From NCBI RefSeq assembly GCF_030463535.1, contig NC_132880.1, positions 30,809,487-30,873,486 on the forward strand: DNA of 64,000 nt, given 5' to 3'. This document shows positions 22,898 through 34,530 of this stretch, in pieces. The DNA comes from Salminus brasiliensis. Lineage: Eukaryota; Chordata; Actinopteri; Characiformes; Bryconidae. The translations under genes and the position numbers were made by a program. Below the pieces are notes generated by a model, which ran no database searches, was not told the origin of the DNA, and saw only the letters and a list, made by a program, of their open reading frames with translations. Every line of letters begins with the position of its first letter. Positions within the stretch are counted from its first letter, which is position 1.

Positions 22898-24129
22898 GTG
22901 AGTCTCAGGCCAGCTCCTAACTCTGGAAAACCTAATGTTGCTGTCATTTCAAAACCTTCTTTGACTGCTCGTCCTTTGCATGGTGTGATGAACGGACCAG
23001 TAGAAACGGTCAAAATTGGAATCTGGAATATTCTTTAATTAAATGACCACTCTGGAAGACACAAGATTTTGTTCTGACAGCGACAGAAGTAACCAAATGC
23101 ATCAGTTATGCTTGAATTTTAGTGTTGTAATCGTCAGCTCTGCAATAACACAGTTCCCTTCTCTCGTTCTTTCAACAGACTCATAACAAGCCGGACGAAA
23201 CTGAAGGTGAGTTCACTTCCACTCTCACAGTATCGCTCTTTTTTCACTGACATTTGCGTTCTCTCTTCCCAGTTTAAATTCAGTCATCTAACCTTTGGCA
23301 CTCTTCGTTCTTTCCCTTCAGATATCAGACACACACTAAGGCAAGTGTCTTACAGTGCGAAGGCTGCCATTCACCTCTCAGGTAAGACAGAGTCCAGCAT
23401 TTAAACATCATGTGCCTCTCCTTGTTGCATTGAATGAATGGAAGCAGAGCATCAATGGCAATGAACAGGGGTCAAAGCAATTAAAGACTTAGGGTTCTTG
23501 GACTCATTGGACAAATTGTTCTCCTTAAAGAATTATACAGTCCTCCATCATAGTGAAGAACCATTTAAACATAAACTTGACAGAAAATCTGTTCCAAGTC
23601 AAACAGAAATATTGCAAATGCTCAAAAGTCGTCCTGTCAGCTGATACTGATCATTCTCCTTCTCTTCATAGGTCACTACAACTCAAAAATATCCAACACG
23701 TCCGTGGTCTGGCGTGATAACGAGGACCAGTCGTTCACCGACGGAGGTCTGGTGCTGAAGAACAACGAAATCCACATCCCACACAACGGCCTTTACTTTG
23801 TCTACAGCCAGGCGTCCTACAGGGTCACCTGCAACTCCAAGACTGTTGAAGATGATGAGCAGGTTGTGCACCTCAGCCACATGGTGTCCCGCTGGTCAGA
23901 CTCGTACCGCAGTTACCAGCCTCTGCTGAGCACTGTGAGAACAGCCTGCAAGAAAACCCACTCACCTTCCAACGAGGACCACGGGGAGCAGTGGTTCAGT
24001 GCTGTCTACGTGGGAGCCATCTTCAAGCTGGAGGCCGGTGACCGGCTCCGCACTGACATGGACGCCAAAATGCTGCCAGAAGTGGAGGCTGAGAGCGGGA
24101 AGACGTTTTTTGGCGTGTTCTCCTTGTAA
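22736..24129 (+). CDS. tnfa: Tumour necrosis factor (TNF-alpha-like), complete, four exons
   Basis: Exons 22736-22897, 23179-23206, 23322-23381 and 23672-24129 join in frame to 235 residues; all introns are GT/AG. This is a type II membrane cytokine: cytoplasmic MTSEKQVILEVDPAQV, membrane segment at about residues 33-52, a short stalk (THNKPDETED) where the shedding protease would cut, then the TNF homology domain from about residue 78 (AAIHLSG). The family signature IHIPHNGLYFVYSQASY is at 117-133. Cys137 and Cys176 match the conserved TNF disulphide, and the C-terminus is FFGVFSL. TNF trimers signal through TNF receptors to drive inflammation and cell death. The four-exon layout is typical. 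An in-frame TTG 45 bases upstream lacks ATG and is not used. Which fish TNF subtype it is (a, b or N) is not settled by the sequence alone. Confidence 0.95.
23179..23206 (+). CDS. tnfa: tnf exon 2 (28-nt stalk exon)
   Basis: A tiny exon encoding THNKPDETE plus one base, between TTCAACAG and GTGAGT. Small second exons are normal in TNF genes. Confidence 0.88.
23322..23381 (+). CDS. tnfa: tnf exon 3
   Basis: Sixty bases encoding IRHTLRQVSYSAKAAIHLS, leading into the TNF domain. It lies between CCTTCAG and GTAAGA and is phase 1 on both sides. Confidence 0.92.
23490..23580 (+). repeat. MITE-like fragment in tnf intron 3
   Basis: GGGTTCTTGGACTCATTGG and GTGAAGAACCATTTAAAC resemble the GGTTCTT/AAGAACC word pair of a short fish DNA element. 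Similar words occur at 21530-21670, 22285-22340 and 37655-37740. Confidence 0.4.
23672..24129 (+). CDS. tnfa: tnf exon 4 (TNF homology domain)
   Basis: This exon encodes 151 residues from HYNSKISNTSVVW to the TAA stop. It carries the trimer beta-sandwich, both conserved cysteines and the C-terminal strand. Its GC content is clearly higher than the flanking DNA. Confidence 0.96.
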
Positions 24130-24380
24130 GGTTGGACTGGACTGGACAGGAGAATGGACTGAAAACATGAGGAGACCAAACCCAAGTGCCATTTTTTTAA
24201 GAAATGGGGAACTGAACATTCATAGTCTATGTGTTTTATATTAAAACATGTAAAAGAAATGTCGACTCATGAAGGAGCTGCAAAGATTTCTTTAATGATC
24301 CACTTCTGGAACAGCCTGTAAACTGACAGAACTACAGCAAACAAAAAACAAAAGATGTCATGTGTTTTTGAATAACTGTG

Positions 24381-24432
24381 TTATTTGTTATTTATTTAAT
24401 TTATTATTTATTTATTTGGTTGTTATTTATAT
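24381..24432 (+). promoter_or_regulatory. AU-rich element in tnf 3' UTR
   Basis: Overlapping ATTTA pentamers, including TTATTTATT-type nonamers, occur in a 50-base AT block about 250 bases after the stop. Class II AREs of this kind destabilise and translationally restrain TNF mRNA through TTP/HuR-type proteins. Confidence 0.85.
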
Positions 24433-24495
24433 AGAATTTATATATAATTGCTAAACAATGTATTACAATTCTGTGTGTTTCATGAGAAAAATACT

Positions 24496-24501
24496 AATAA
24501 A
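24496..24501 (+). terminator. tnf poly(A) signal
   Basis: AATAAA follows the ARE, 367 bases after the stop codon, with a GT-rich stretch (GTGCTGTCTC) about 20-30 bases downstream. Confidence 0.8.
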
Positions 24502-25848
24502 CAGTTTGGAAAAAAACGTGCTGTCTCAGAATCTTAGTGGTGTTTTTACTAATAAATAATATATAGATTTTATACATATTTGTTATATAAATATTTTTTC
24601 GGATGATAAAATGATATTTTATGTCCTGCTGGCTATATATGAAAACTACTTTAGTCTTGTTCTTGAATAATAATACATAGAATGGACAATGCACTTAGTG
24701 GACAAATAAGTGCTATTACTCAATTACAATATCCTTTTCAATATTTTTATTTTGTACATACGCATGGCCAGCTTAACTTTACATGGCTAAAGTATTGGGT
24801 AAATTTGGTAAAGCCTACCTATAACGTTTTAGCTTATCTCTACATTTTACACTAGTATTGATTGCAAAATTACCTTGATGAATATGAATATGTATGTTTC
24901 TTGCGTTAAACCTAATTACTCTGTTTTCAGTTGACTGAAATGTATTATAACACATATGATAGTCCTCAACAAAACTACAGTACAAAAAAAAATGATAGTT
25001 GAGGATTGTTCATGTTTGCATTCAATTTCATATGTGTTTGTATGGACGTCGGGTCGTGAGTGGCTGAGAAAAGAGTGACAATCAGAGAGCATCTTAAATA
25101 ATAGCCTAAGCCTTAGTTTGTCTGTAAGAAAGTTAAGATAAACTCTTCTGTTTTGTAAGGATTGTGTTGCTTGCATAATAATTAGTCTATATTATTTTTA
25201 TTATTATTTATAAATAACAAATATTATTTATAATAAATAATATATACAATACTTATTTGTATACATTATGAATAAAGATGGAAAGATGGACAGTTTGACA
25301 GATAGATAGATCAGATGGGAATAATTTGTCATTTTTTCCTTTATTCTTCAGTCACTGTCATATTAAAAGATCCATCTTCAGCCAGCATGTAGCCTCTTGG
25401 CAGGAGTTTGCACAAAATATCCTGCTGCGTTCAAGAATTAATGACGCTATTGATCTCCACACGGGTTCCAGGACCACCAGCAGAGCATCAAAATCCATCC
25501 TCTGTGCTTTACAGTCGCCTCCATTCTTTACTCCTACAACTTAAAAATAACTCAGTCATGTAGTTACTGAATAATAATCCTTGAGGATGTGGAGAAAGGG
25601 AATAAATAAAGTATGACTACTTTACTATTACATGCTTATTACATGTTTGTATTAAGTACCATAAGATATTTACCACCAGCAGAGCATCAACATTTGTCCA
25701 CCTTGTTTTAAGGTAGATTTCATTCCCCACAACAGTAATTGAGACACGCTGATGCTGAATGAGCCTTAAGATGGAAAATGATGATTGTGTTTTGTTTTTT
25801 TTTTCAATTTAAGGCATTAATGAATCAATGGTAATGAATCAAGAGCTT

Positions 25849-25887
25849 ATTATATTATATTATATTATATTATATTATATTATATTA
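25849..25887 (+). repeat. (TATTA)n pentanucleotide repeat
   Basis: Almost eight perfect pentamers. Confidence 0.93.
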
Positions 25888-26389
25888 CAGGGCGGATGGA
25901 TGGCAAAATTACTCAAATTCTCTATTTAATGTCCAGCTAAAATGTCACATGATTCAGCAAAACAGCATTCAAATGACCATATACCATATGGTATTAATAG
26001 TCCTAAAGGCTCTTTATACCATCAAGTCTTAAATAGCCAGGAAATGCAGGCAGGTTCAGATTTCCATTGTTTTCTATGTAGTTACTTAATATGAAGCTTT
26101 ATGGTGTAATAGGCAGATGTAATAAGCATGAAATTTAATCACCTCACGATGACTGTGCAAGAGCCGACAGTAGTCATGAAAAGTAGAAGTAGTAGTAGAA
26201 GTATTAATGTCAGCAGCGAGTGTGTTTACCAGTAAAACGCTATTTAACATTAAAATTGATGATCTGATAATTAGCAAATCCTTAAAGCAAACTGACATTA
26301 AACTGCTATTAAACTGAGAATCATAAAGGCAGAACTGTTAGTAAGAACATGCTGTTGCTCAGTAAAGTTGTTGATATGTTGGGTAGAAG

Positions 26390-26580
26390 AGCACAGTTAG
26401 AAGAGCACAGGTTTGGTTGATGATTCTCTGTGAACTTCAGACACTGTATGGATTTATTCAGTTCCACCAGCAGCTCACCTGATTGACTTTAATGAAAGAC
26501 TAGTTAGATAAACTAGGCATTGGATGGTAACTGGGAATACTGGTCTTCCTCTAAGAGAGTGCTGGAAATGACATCTGATT
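26390..26580 (+). repeat. Dispersed repeat, copy 2
   Basis: This is the same block as 12780-12965, with matching order and orientation and many point differences, so it is an old duplication by transposition. It lies in the tnf-gabbr1 intergenic region. Confidence 0.6.
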
Positions 26581-28329
26581 CCTGGTAGATGTGTTTTGGA
26601 TATTTTCTAAAATCTATCAGTCTATCATTATGTCAGTATTAATTTTTTTTTCTTTTGTTTTTCTTGATCAGTGATTTCTTTGCAAAATACATTTCTCAAT
26701 TGTCTCATGATGTGTGAGCCATCCTTTTTTAAATGTATTTTTTAATTAAAAAACAAAGACCAGCTTTTCTTTGCAAAAGTCCAATTGTAATTCAATCATT
26801 TCCACTGCGAGGAGAAAATTTGTTGAATTTAATGGCTAGAAGTGACGTGGCACCCTAATAATTATGTAGATACCAATACAGAAATAATATGAAAAACATA
26901 ATTGACGGGAGCAGGGATAACTTTGTGGTAGTGGATTACCAGAGCTCGTCTGAAACCAGGAATTGTACCTCGTACCTCTTTAGTTCCTGAGTAATATTAC
27001 TGAATTATTTAGTGACTAACTGGTTCCAGTAAGTCTGTTTAACTTAGTACAGTAGTTCCAGTTATCATTTTAGCATCCTCTCCGGTGTTCTGTTGATCTA
27101 GATTATAAATATGGCTCAAAGAAATGGACTACAAATTCCTAAAATCTCATTTAAAAAGTAGAGTAAGCAAACTCTCACCGTGCCAAAGGTAATTAAAATA
27201 GTTGAAAGATTATGAATGACAAATTATTTAATGAAAGAAGAAACTATCAAACTCTTTCTGCTCAGATAAATAGCTTTATTGCTCCATTGCTATTTTTACT
27301 ATATGTGATGTTATTGTTTTTATTTTTACTTTTACAGTTATTTGAAATGTGTTCATATTTTGATGTCAAGATAGGGTTTGTTGTTTTACTAAGCTGTGTT
27401 GAATATGAGGATTCTTCCTCTTAATATCACCGAGTCTAAATAAAGGCTGAGTTGTATTTAAAAAAATGAATTCATATTAATAAATAATAATATGTCAATA
27501 ATATCATTCTCTGTGTTTTAATGACCTGTGTTTTAGTCAAGTTGAGCTGTCAGTCTTTGCACAAATATTTGCAAAATATTCATACAGTAAAATTTGGATT
27601 TTAACCCCAACCTCAACCATAAAATCAGCAGTAATAATATCTTTCCCTGTACACTGTCTATTGTCAAATATCTATCTACTCACAGTATTGCATCGTAAAG
27701 AAAACAGTTATTCAATATAAGATGTATGGAAATCACTGCTGCCAGTATTTTACCGTCATTTTACCGTCATTTTTGGATTTCTTTTTACAGTGCAGGTATT
27801 TCTGAGAGCTGATGATGCTATTGATCAATAAGGGTTCTAGAAGTACTGGCACAGCATTACCCTTTTTTACAGTAGTTCTGATAGACTATTCAGAAAGTTT
27901 TTCCTTTTCGTACATCAAACAAATCTCTGTTTGCATCTTCTTCCCCTCACATTACCAACTGCTCCAGCATAATTACACTGACTCAGTCAAGTCACCTAAA
28001 CACACAGAAGAGCCATTCAGTTTCCTTTCATTTATATCTTCTCTGCGTCTGAGCAGAAAATGAATGATCAGATCATATGAAAAAAGTGTGTTTTCATCAC
28101 TTGTTGATGAAAGTAAGAATAATATATATGTAACAAAACAATATTTAATAGGTGCTGTTAGGTGTTCAGTACAGTATACAGTATAACTGTAATATACTAT
28201 AATATCCTTGCTTTAGACCAATCCCAGTGACTTTGGTCACATTTTTGTGTTACCAAAATTCCAGGATATTATCATATTTTATTAAACTCTAACTGGGGTC
28301 AATTTAATTGAATGGTACATTTCCCTTTA

Positions 28330-28520
28330 GTTACATTTACACTGAAGGCATTTAGCAGATGCTCTCATCCAGAGCCACTTACAAAAGTGCTTCACTGTGT
28401 ACTCCGAAAATACCCTTAGCTAGTTTGCATCGGCTAGGATCCAAAAGATACCTCTAAGCCTAACTAAGTTTTAGAGCCTAACTGCACCACATTCCTCTGA
28501 GGTTTCAGATACACAACTGG
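28330..28520 (+). repeat. Dispersed repeat (GGCATTTAGCAGATGCTCTC type)
   Basis: TTACATTTACACTGAAGGCA, TTTAGCAGATGCTCTCATCC and AGAGCCACTTACAAAAGTGC form the well-known start of an abundant fish repeat. The class is unsure; SINE tails and non-autonomous DNA elements both carry it. Confidence 0.6.
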
Positions 28521-28639
28521 ACATTACACATAGTCCCTGGTGTTTGACCAGAGGTGTGTGGAGAAGTCTGAGCATCCAGCATCCATTAGTATAGAACCTG
28601 ATTACAGTAAGCAGTACCGAAGAACATACACTGCATGGG

Positions 28640-28960
28640 CAAAGGTATTAGCAAATCCAAGGCTCATTCAAGGCTACTAAAAAAGAGGGTGTCCTGCTTT
28701 TGTTGGAGTAACTGTCTCTACTGTCCAGGGAAGGCTTTCTCCTAGATTTTGCAGCATTGCTGTGAGGATTTGATTGTAATTAGTGATGAGAGCATTAGTG
28801 AGGTCAAGATGTTGGATGATCATCACCCCACCTCATTTCAAACCTACCCAACTAATTCCAAATGTACTGGATGGAGCACCAACCATCATTCCAGAGAACA
28901 CAGTTCCACTGCTGCACAGCTTAATGTCAATTTCCAGCTAACAAGGGATGTCTTTTTGAC
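28640..28960 (+). repeat. Dispersed repeat related to 8316-8540
   Basis: CAGGGAAGGCTTTCTCCTAG, GCTGTGAGGATTTGATTG and GCATTAGTGAGGTCAAGATG keep the order seen at 8380-8465. Probably a Tc1-like remnant, non-coding. Confidence 0.5.
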
Positions 28961-29199
28961 TTTAGGACTAAGCTATTTGGTCTGCTTAAGAAATTCTATT
29001 TCGTACAGTGGGGACACATGTATATATATGACATATAAATATATATGTCCCCAGTGTACGTGGTTTATTGTCTGACATAAAAAAAAAGTGGCAAATTCAC
29101 TTAATTTAAATGCGTACATCAATTCCTCACCAATTACTGTGTTCATACAATTTATATATAACATATATATATATAACATAAAAATGACCTGCTGGAAGA

Positions 29200-29845
29200 C
29201 TGACCGCTGGGGGTCACCTCTTCCTGCGTCAGACCAGCTACCACCTTCCAGTCCGACCACCAGCCCGCCCCACCACCACCACCCATGCCAGACCAGCGGC
29301 ACACCCTCCTACCACTGCTACCTGCCTAATGACCATCTTAAAACCTAAACAGACTCTTAACTATCTGCTACTATTATTATTATTATTACCACTATTATTA
29401 TTACCACTATTAACTATCATTACTCTCATTAATCTTATCATCACTGCCATGACTATATTAACTTCTACTACACCATGATTTTTATTATTAATTTATTCTT
29501 ATTCTTATTATTATTATGACAATGTTGCACACCAGAGCAGTTCAACAGTATAGATGGTTTGGTAACTTTTATCAATAATTTATAAATAGTTCTGAGCAGA
29601 GGAGGATGGGTCCCCATTGTGAGTTTTGGTTCCTCCCAAGGATTTTTCCTCCAGCTCTGAGGGAGTTTTTTCTTGCCACTGTCGCCGTTGTCTTGCTCAC
29701 TGGGGGTCTTAGATTTGTCATGTCTTTTTATGTTCTTTATTTTTCTTTTTTCTGTCTTTTACTAATTACTGATTGTGTAAAGCTGCTTTGTGACAACACC
29801 AGTTGTAAAAAGCTATACAAATAAATTTGATTTGATTTGATTGTA
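29200..29845 (+). repeat. Retroposon-like element ending in (TTTGA)n
   Basis: The right part (GGTTCCTCCCAAGGATTTTT, CAGCTCTGAGGGAGTTTTTT, GTAAAGCTGCTTTGTGACAA) is the reverse complement of copies at 48008-48255 and 54635-54800. The element ends AAATTTGATTTGATTTGATT, a short tandem tail as on some LINE 3' ends. The upstream part (29200-29580) has CCACCATTATTATT-type low complexity and probably belongs to it. Confidence 0.6.
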
Positions 29846-31469
29846 TACAACTGTGTTCTTAAAACTGTGTTCTTACAAATGTGCTCTTCTAACTGTGCTC
29901 TTTTGTGTTCTAACGTCTCTTCTGGTACTGACTTTATATGTACTTATATTAATTTTAACATTATTTAGTGTTGTACAGGAATAAACCCACACTGTCAGTT
30001 TACTTACATTTAGGTATAATTGTGTTAATGCAACATACTTCATTAATGCATAATTTTTTTTCACTTAAACAGGAGGACCGCTTGGGTAAGATATGCTATG
30101 ATGACTAATGAACTCAGTAAAAAAAATAAAAATAAAAAAAGGTCTAACTCTGAAAAGCGTAACTTTAACATGTGACCGATTAATGCACCCAAATGTATGC
30201 TTTATTTAAACTACAAATTAATGACCACCGCTGGCTTGTTAAAAAGCAAGAGCTGGGGTCTTGCTAAATTGGGCGCTTACTTTCGCATAAATCTGCAAAC
30301 CTTTTCATTTCCATTTGCAAAGTGTTTCCTCACTTCGGGGGAGTGTGATTTCCGTGCAGGGGGAAGTCCATCCCATGCACTGAACACATCAGAGGCTCTT
30401 TTTAGTGGAGCTGCAACTTCACACAGCCTGAGCTAACTCCCCCACAGCCCACGACCAAAGCCACCACAATCTGGGGTCACTGGAGGGGGTTGTGGAACGT
30501 TAAGAGATCTGAAAGGTGAAGAGGGGGATGTCCTGAGAAGATGAGATTTAGAATAAACAGGGGGAGAGATGGCGTACAAGAAAGACAAACATACTGACGG
30601 AACAGGAATAGTGCTGACAATCAAACACGTCTCTGCTTACATGAAAAAGAAAAACTGTGAAATGTGAATTATGGAGGAGAATGAAAAAGCGCTGTTACTT
30701 TAATGTGCGCTGATATAGCAAGATTTTTTTCCGAGTAATTTTGGAGAAGTTCTGTTGGTCCATTTGTCATCAAAACAACAAAAGGAGTTTTGACAGTAAC
30801 GCAAGTGCACTGGAAAATATTGGTGAATTGAATTTGCATGGTTAAAATGCAACAAGCGATCACACATAAATAATATTGTGCTCATCAACACAAAATATGC
30901 GCCACAATAATCAATTCTCTGATATAGTAACATATTATATTTGTGTGAGACACAAAGTAATCATGAGCCATTTTTAGAGTACTAGCAGTGCACTCAATCA
31001 GAAACTGTACAGGCACATTTTTGTAACCCCAATGTGTCCAAATAAGGTATAGCAATGTTCTGAAAACAGCACTGTGCAAAAGTCAGAGATCACCCATCAT
31101 TTATTTAATTTCCAGATATTTCTGAGGAGATTAGATAGAACATAACATCCACTTGCATAAGTCAAAGATAAATACATTTCCAAAACAATGATCAAAAGAT
31201 ATAGACTACTAACAACTGTGCAATACCTCACACACCGCCGAAACTGCTCCATCAGATAAACAGCACTTAAAGCTTTCATCTTTTACAGAGAAGTCATCTA
31301 AAAAAAAAAGGTGTTTCTGTCCATCCTTCCACTAAGATGACTGAACTTTGTGGGTTTGACAAGATGATGAGCTGATCAAGAAACTCTGAGAACTGAGGAA
31401 AGCATCCAAATAAATCAAACTGCTGAAGCTGCTGCTGTTCTCGGGACCACCCCAAAGTCTGGACCACAA
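29846..31469. other. Intergenic DNA, nothing firm
   Basis: The block 30200-30660 is less AT-rich and may be conserved non-coding DNA, but no exon or RNA is supported. Words near 30745-30780 resemble 42950-42985. Confidence 0.4.
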
Positions 31470-31835
31470 CATCATTGAATGGGCTACCACTATGTCCCGG
31501 GGTTTGCGAGTTTGAATCTCGACCCATGCCACTTTGATATCGGGGCCAGAGTCAGAGATAGCACAATTTACCAGGCTCTTTCTGGTTGGTTCTTGAGTGA
31601 TGTTGACCAGCATACGAGTCTGTTAGCTTATGTGGTAGAGCTGTCGATCCGGCACTGCCCAGTAATGTCATATGGGTGGCAGCTGAATAAGAAGTGGTGG
31701 CTGACTTTGCATGTTTCAGAGGAGACATTTGTGTCCTTACCTTCCTAGTGTCTGGAGCAATGCTAGTGCTAGGGGGAGCTACATATGGGTGGATTAATTG
31801 GCAGTTCCAAATTGGGAGAAAAAGAGAAGAATTTC
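31470..31835 (+). repeat. tRNA-derived SINE-like element
   Basis: The head has a tRNA-like box B (GAGTTTGAATCTCGACCC) at about 31508. The body has CTGATATCGGGGCC.., GAAGTGGTGGCTGACTTTGC, ATGTTTCAGAGGAGACATTT and GTCCTTACCTTCCTAGTGTC. The tail ends AATTGGCAGTTCCAAATTGG, then A-rich DNA. The tail words recur reversed at 39445 and 54345. Confidence 0.7.
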
Positions 31836-32159
31836 AAACAAATAAAACTATAAAAAAATAATTAAATGTGTTTTGGTAGACATGTTTAGTGAGAAACACC
31901 GATGCTCCAGTTGTAGGCCTGAACTGCAGATTTCTACAGAGGAACTGAAAGTGAATCTCCTGAAAAGACAGGAAGCTGTAATAAAGGTACAGGATGAACT
32001 CACTGAATGCTAAGCATCAGTTTTTCACACTGGTGTCTGTAGTGCACTTCAGGTCCTTTACTGTCTTAATAGGACCACTCACTGTATAATTTTTCTAATG
32101 TAATTTTACATCCATGACGTCCATGGGGTAGTTATAATAAATATAATATATATATTTAT

Positions 32160-32470
32160 TTTTTTGTCAAATCTTTCCTGCCTCTTTTCTGACTGCCGCC
32201 GATGTGACATCTCTGGGAAGCCGGTGCTCTGAGAAAAGCAGCGGGTCCCAAGCTTCACCACACAAGCTAACACACGTCTGTGCCGACCAACATCGCTTAA
32301 GAGTGAAGAGGGAGGAAAGCGCAATTTATCCACCCGGAAAGAGCACGTCTAATTGTGCTCTCTCTGAGTCCGGCTGCTGATGACAAAGGGACATGGCTCA
32401 AAACTCACAACCCCCCGGGCCATAGAGGAAGTGCATTAGACTGCTATGCCACTCTGAGCCTCTACATTCA
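32160..32470 (-). repeat. SINE-like element, reverse copy
   Basis: Reading the minus strand gives GGCTCAGAGTGGCATAGCAG near the head, a box B-like stretch, AGAGAGAGCACAATTAGACG, TGTTGGTCGGCACAGACGTG and TGCGGCGGTGACTTC-like words. It has the same architecture as 31470-31835. Confidence 0.6.
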
Positions 32471-33308
32471 CAATAATATTTATGTAAGGAGGGCATTATT
32501 GTTTCTGCACACTGAGGCCAAAAATGTGACAAAATGATAAGAAAACTCTGGGTAATGAGACCCTACGGGCTTCAACCAGCACAAATCGTCCCACAAGTCT
32601 CTGATATGAGTTCTTGTGAGAGCACTTAGACTTCATTAGGTCAAGTCAAACACAACTAAGTTGATGTGAATCGCTTTAACAGTGGATAATGAATGTGCAG
32701 TTGAACTTTCAAAGGCTAACCACCATGAAGGACCATCCCGGCATAAATTACAGTCCTGTTAGAGGCACACAACACTGTTTAAAGTGAAAAGAAGTTTTAA
32801 GGTCCATGTGAAACAATTCTGCTGAAAAGAAGGCGGCGAATCCACTGTTAAAATGTGCTCCCTCTGAAAAGCTAAGGGTTCAGACGGGCCTGGTCGAAAG
32901 TGCTGAGTGGCATAACACTACATTTTTCAGCTATCGATACACGGAGAGCCCACAGAGTGATTTACAAAAGCAGCCCACATGTTCAGTAATGATGAGCTGG
33001 CAAATCGTTTCTCTAGAGTGCTGAAATAAATAGAAAAGTGTGAGAGCAACCGTAGCTGAACCATATCTTAGGGTGTTTGGCTGCAGTGCAGAGGCTTCAG
33101 CTGGAAAGAAATAAAAGACCACATAAAAAATAGTGTGAAAGTGGATGTAGTTGATTTGCACGTGTTTAAGTATTTTAACAAGTTTATTAATATTTGATAC
33201 AAGCAACCTGCACATATCTGCTGGTAGAGATGCTTAAAGGTCTGCTAAATTAATGCAAAACAGTTGATTCAATTCAATTATAAATAAATCAACATCAAAC
33301 TAATACAC

Positions 33309-33597
33309 CAATCAGCCATAACATTACAACAGGAAACAGGTGAAGTCAACACTGATCATCTGTAACATTGATTATCTGGATGCAGTGGCACCTGTCATGA
33401 GGTGGATACTTTAGGCAGCAGGTGAACAGTCAGTCCATGAAGTTGATGTGCTGGAGGCAGGAATATGCAGTTCCCAACATGCAGTGGTTAGTACCTACAA
33501 AAAGTGCTCCAACGAAGGACAACCTGTGTAAAAGTTAATGCTAACACTCCTTCACCTAACCAGTCTTAGGTTTTAATGTTATGGCTGGTCTGTGTAT
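33309..33597 (-). mobile_element. Internally deleted Tc1-like element (MITE-like)
   Basis: Terminal words ATCAGCCATAACATTA (33311) and TAATGTTATGGCTG-type (33574-33590) are inverted, as in the longer copy at 7270-8257. AGTTCCCA..ATGCAGTGGTTAGTACCTAC is the family's internal word. About 290 bp, non-coding. Confidence 0.65.
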
Positions 33598-33804
33598 CAT
33601 TAGTTATTATTATATCATTATCATATATGTACATGTTATTATCATACCATAACATATATCAAACATGTCATACCATATGTAAAAGTATGTCAAATGAAAT
33701 GAACATGTACATTTGTTACTAATGTGCTGTTGTAGGTTTTGCACTGTTGGCATTTATATGATATGATACATAATAAAGCAGTTCTCATTTGTAGAGTAGA
33801 ACAG

Positions 33805-33810
<6 letters not shown>

Positions 33811-33851
<41 letters not shown>
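33811..33851 (+). repeat. (TA)n microsatellite
   Basis: About 20 perfect TA units, able to extrude a cruciform. Confidence 0.95.
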
Positions 33852-33856
<5 letters not shown>

Positions 33857-33966
33857 TGTACATATTTATTGCATGTTGTAATGAATCTGTGAATAACTGA
33901 CATATTAACTGTGTTGATATGGGGCATCTCTCATTGTTTCTCTGGGGTGTGTGTGTGTGTGTATGT

Positions 33967-33984
33967 GGGGGGGGGGGTGGGGGG
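33967..33984 (+). repeat. Poly-G run (G11-T-G6)
   Basis: Directly follows a short TG repeat. It has G-quadruplex potential and is likely to be length-variable. Confidence 0.85.
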
Positions 33985-34244
33985 CTATATCACTGTGTTA
34001 AAGTAACCCCCCTGTGGAACATGTAAGAATGTTGCATCTATGAGGCATCTATAATGGAGCATTCAGGTAAAGTGGTAGCTTTTGGTCTTATCCACATACC
34101 TTCCAACTAACTTCACTTACCATGAAAAAAGTAATGAATTACACATGAATCTGGGATTAAGGTGAATCTGGAGAAATTTGCAAATGGTTATGATGTTGAA
34201 ATGGGAAAATGAGAAGATGACTAAAGGGTTTGTGCTCCAGTCTC

Positions 34245-34530
34245 CCAACAGGAGCTCAGTGGTTAAAGCACTGGGCTACTGATGACAGGGTTCTGGGTTC
34301 AATACCCAGGCTTGGGCAAGTTACCGGGCCTGGGCTGTTGGGCCCTTGAGCAAGGCCCTTCACCCTCCCTTTACCCTCTCTGCTCCCCAGGCGCCGAAGC
34401 AATGGCTGCCTACCGCTCCGGGCATGTGTTCTCACCATCACTGTGTTTGATCACTAGTGTGTATGTGTGTGTTGGATGAGTTATAGGCGGTGAACATGAT
34501 TGTCTTGTCAGAACTGTTGGTGAAAGTAAG
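34245..34530 (+). repeat. tRNA-derived SINE, fullest copy
   Basis: The tRNA-like head has box A (GCTCAGTGGTTAAAGCA) near 34255 and box B (GGGTTCAATACCCAG) near 34296. The body CCCTTGAGCAAGGCCCTTCA and CTCTCTGCTCCCCAGGCGCC matches the fragment at 1600-1860. It is not a functional tRNA: the cloverleaf is incomplete. Confidence 0.8.

Larger units (their letters stand above)
24502..28330. other. AT-rich intergenic DNA 3' of tnf
   Basis: Apart from the TATTA repeat (25849-25887) and the dispersed repeat at 26390, nothing is recognised. AGCAGAGCATCAA occurs twice (near 25480 and 25679), which may mark a local duplication. Confidence 0.45.

Noticed and set aside
34250..34320. tRNA gene
   Set aside because: A- and B-box words are present but the cloverleaf and acceptor stem are not; the body matches a SINE copy at 1600-1860.
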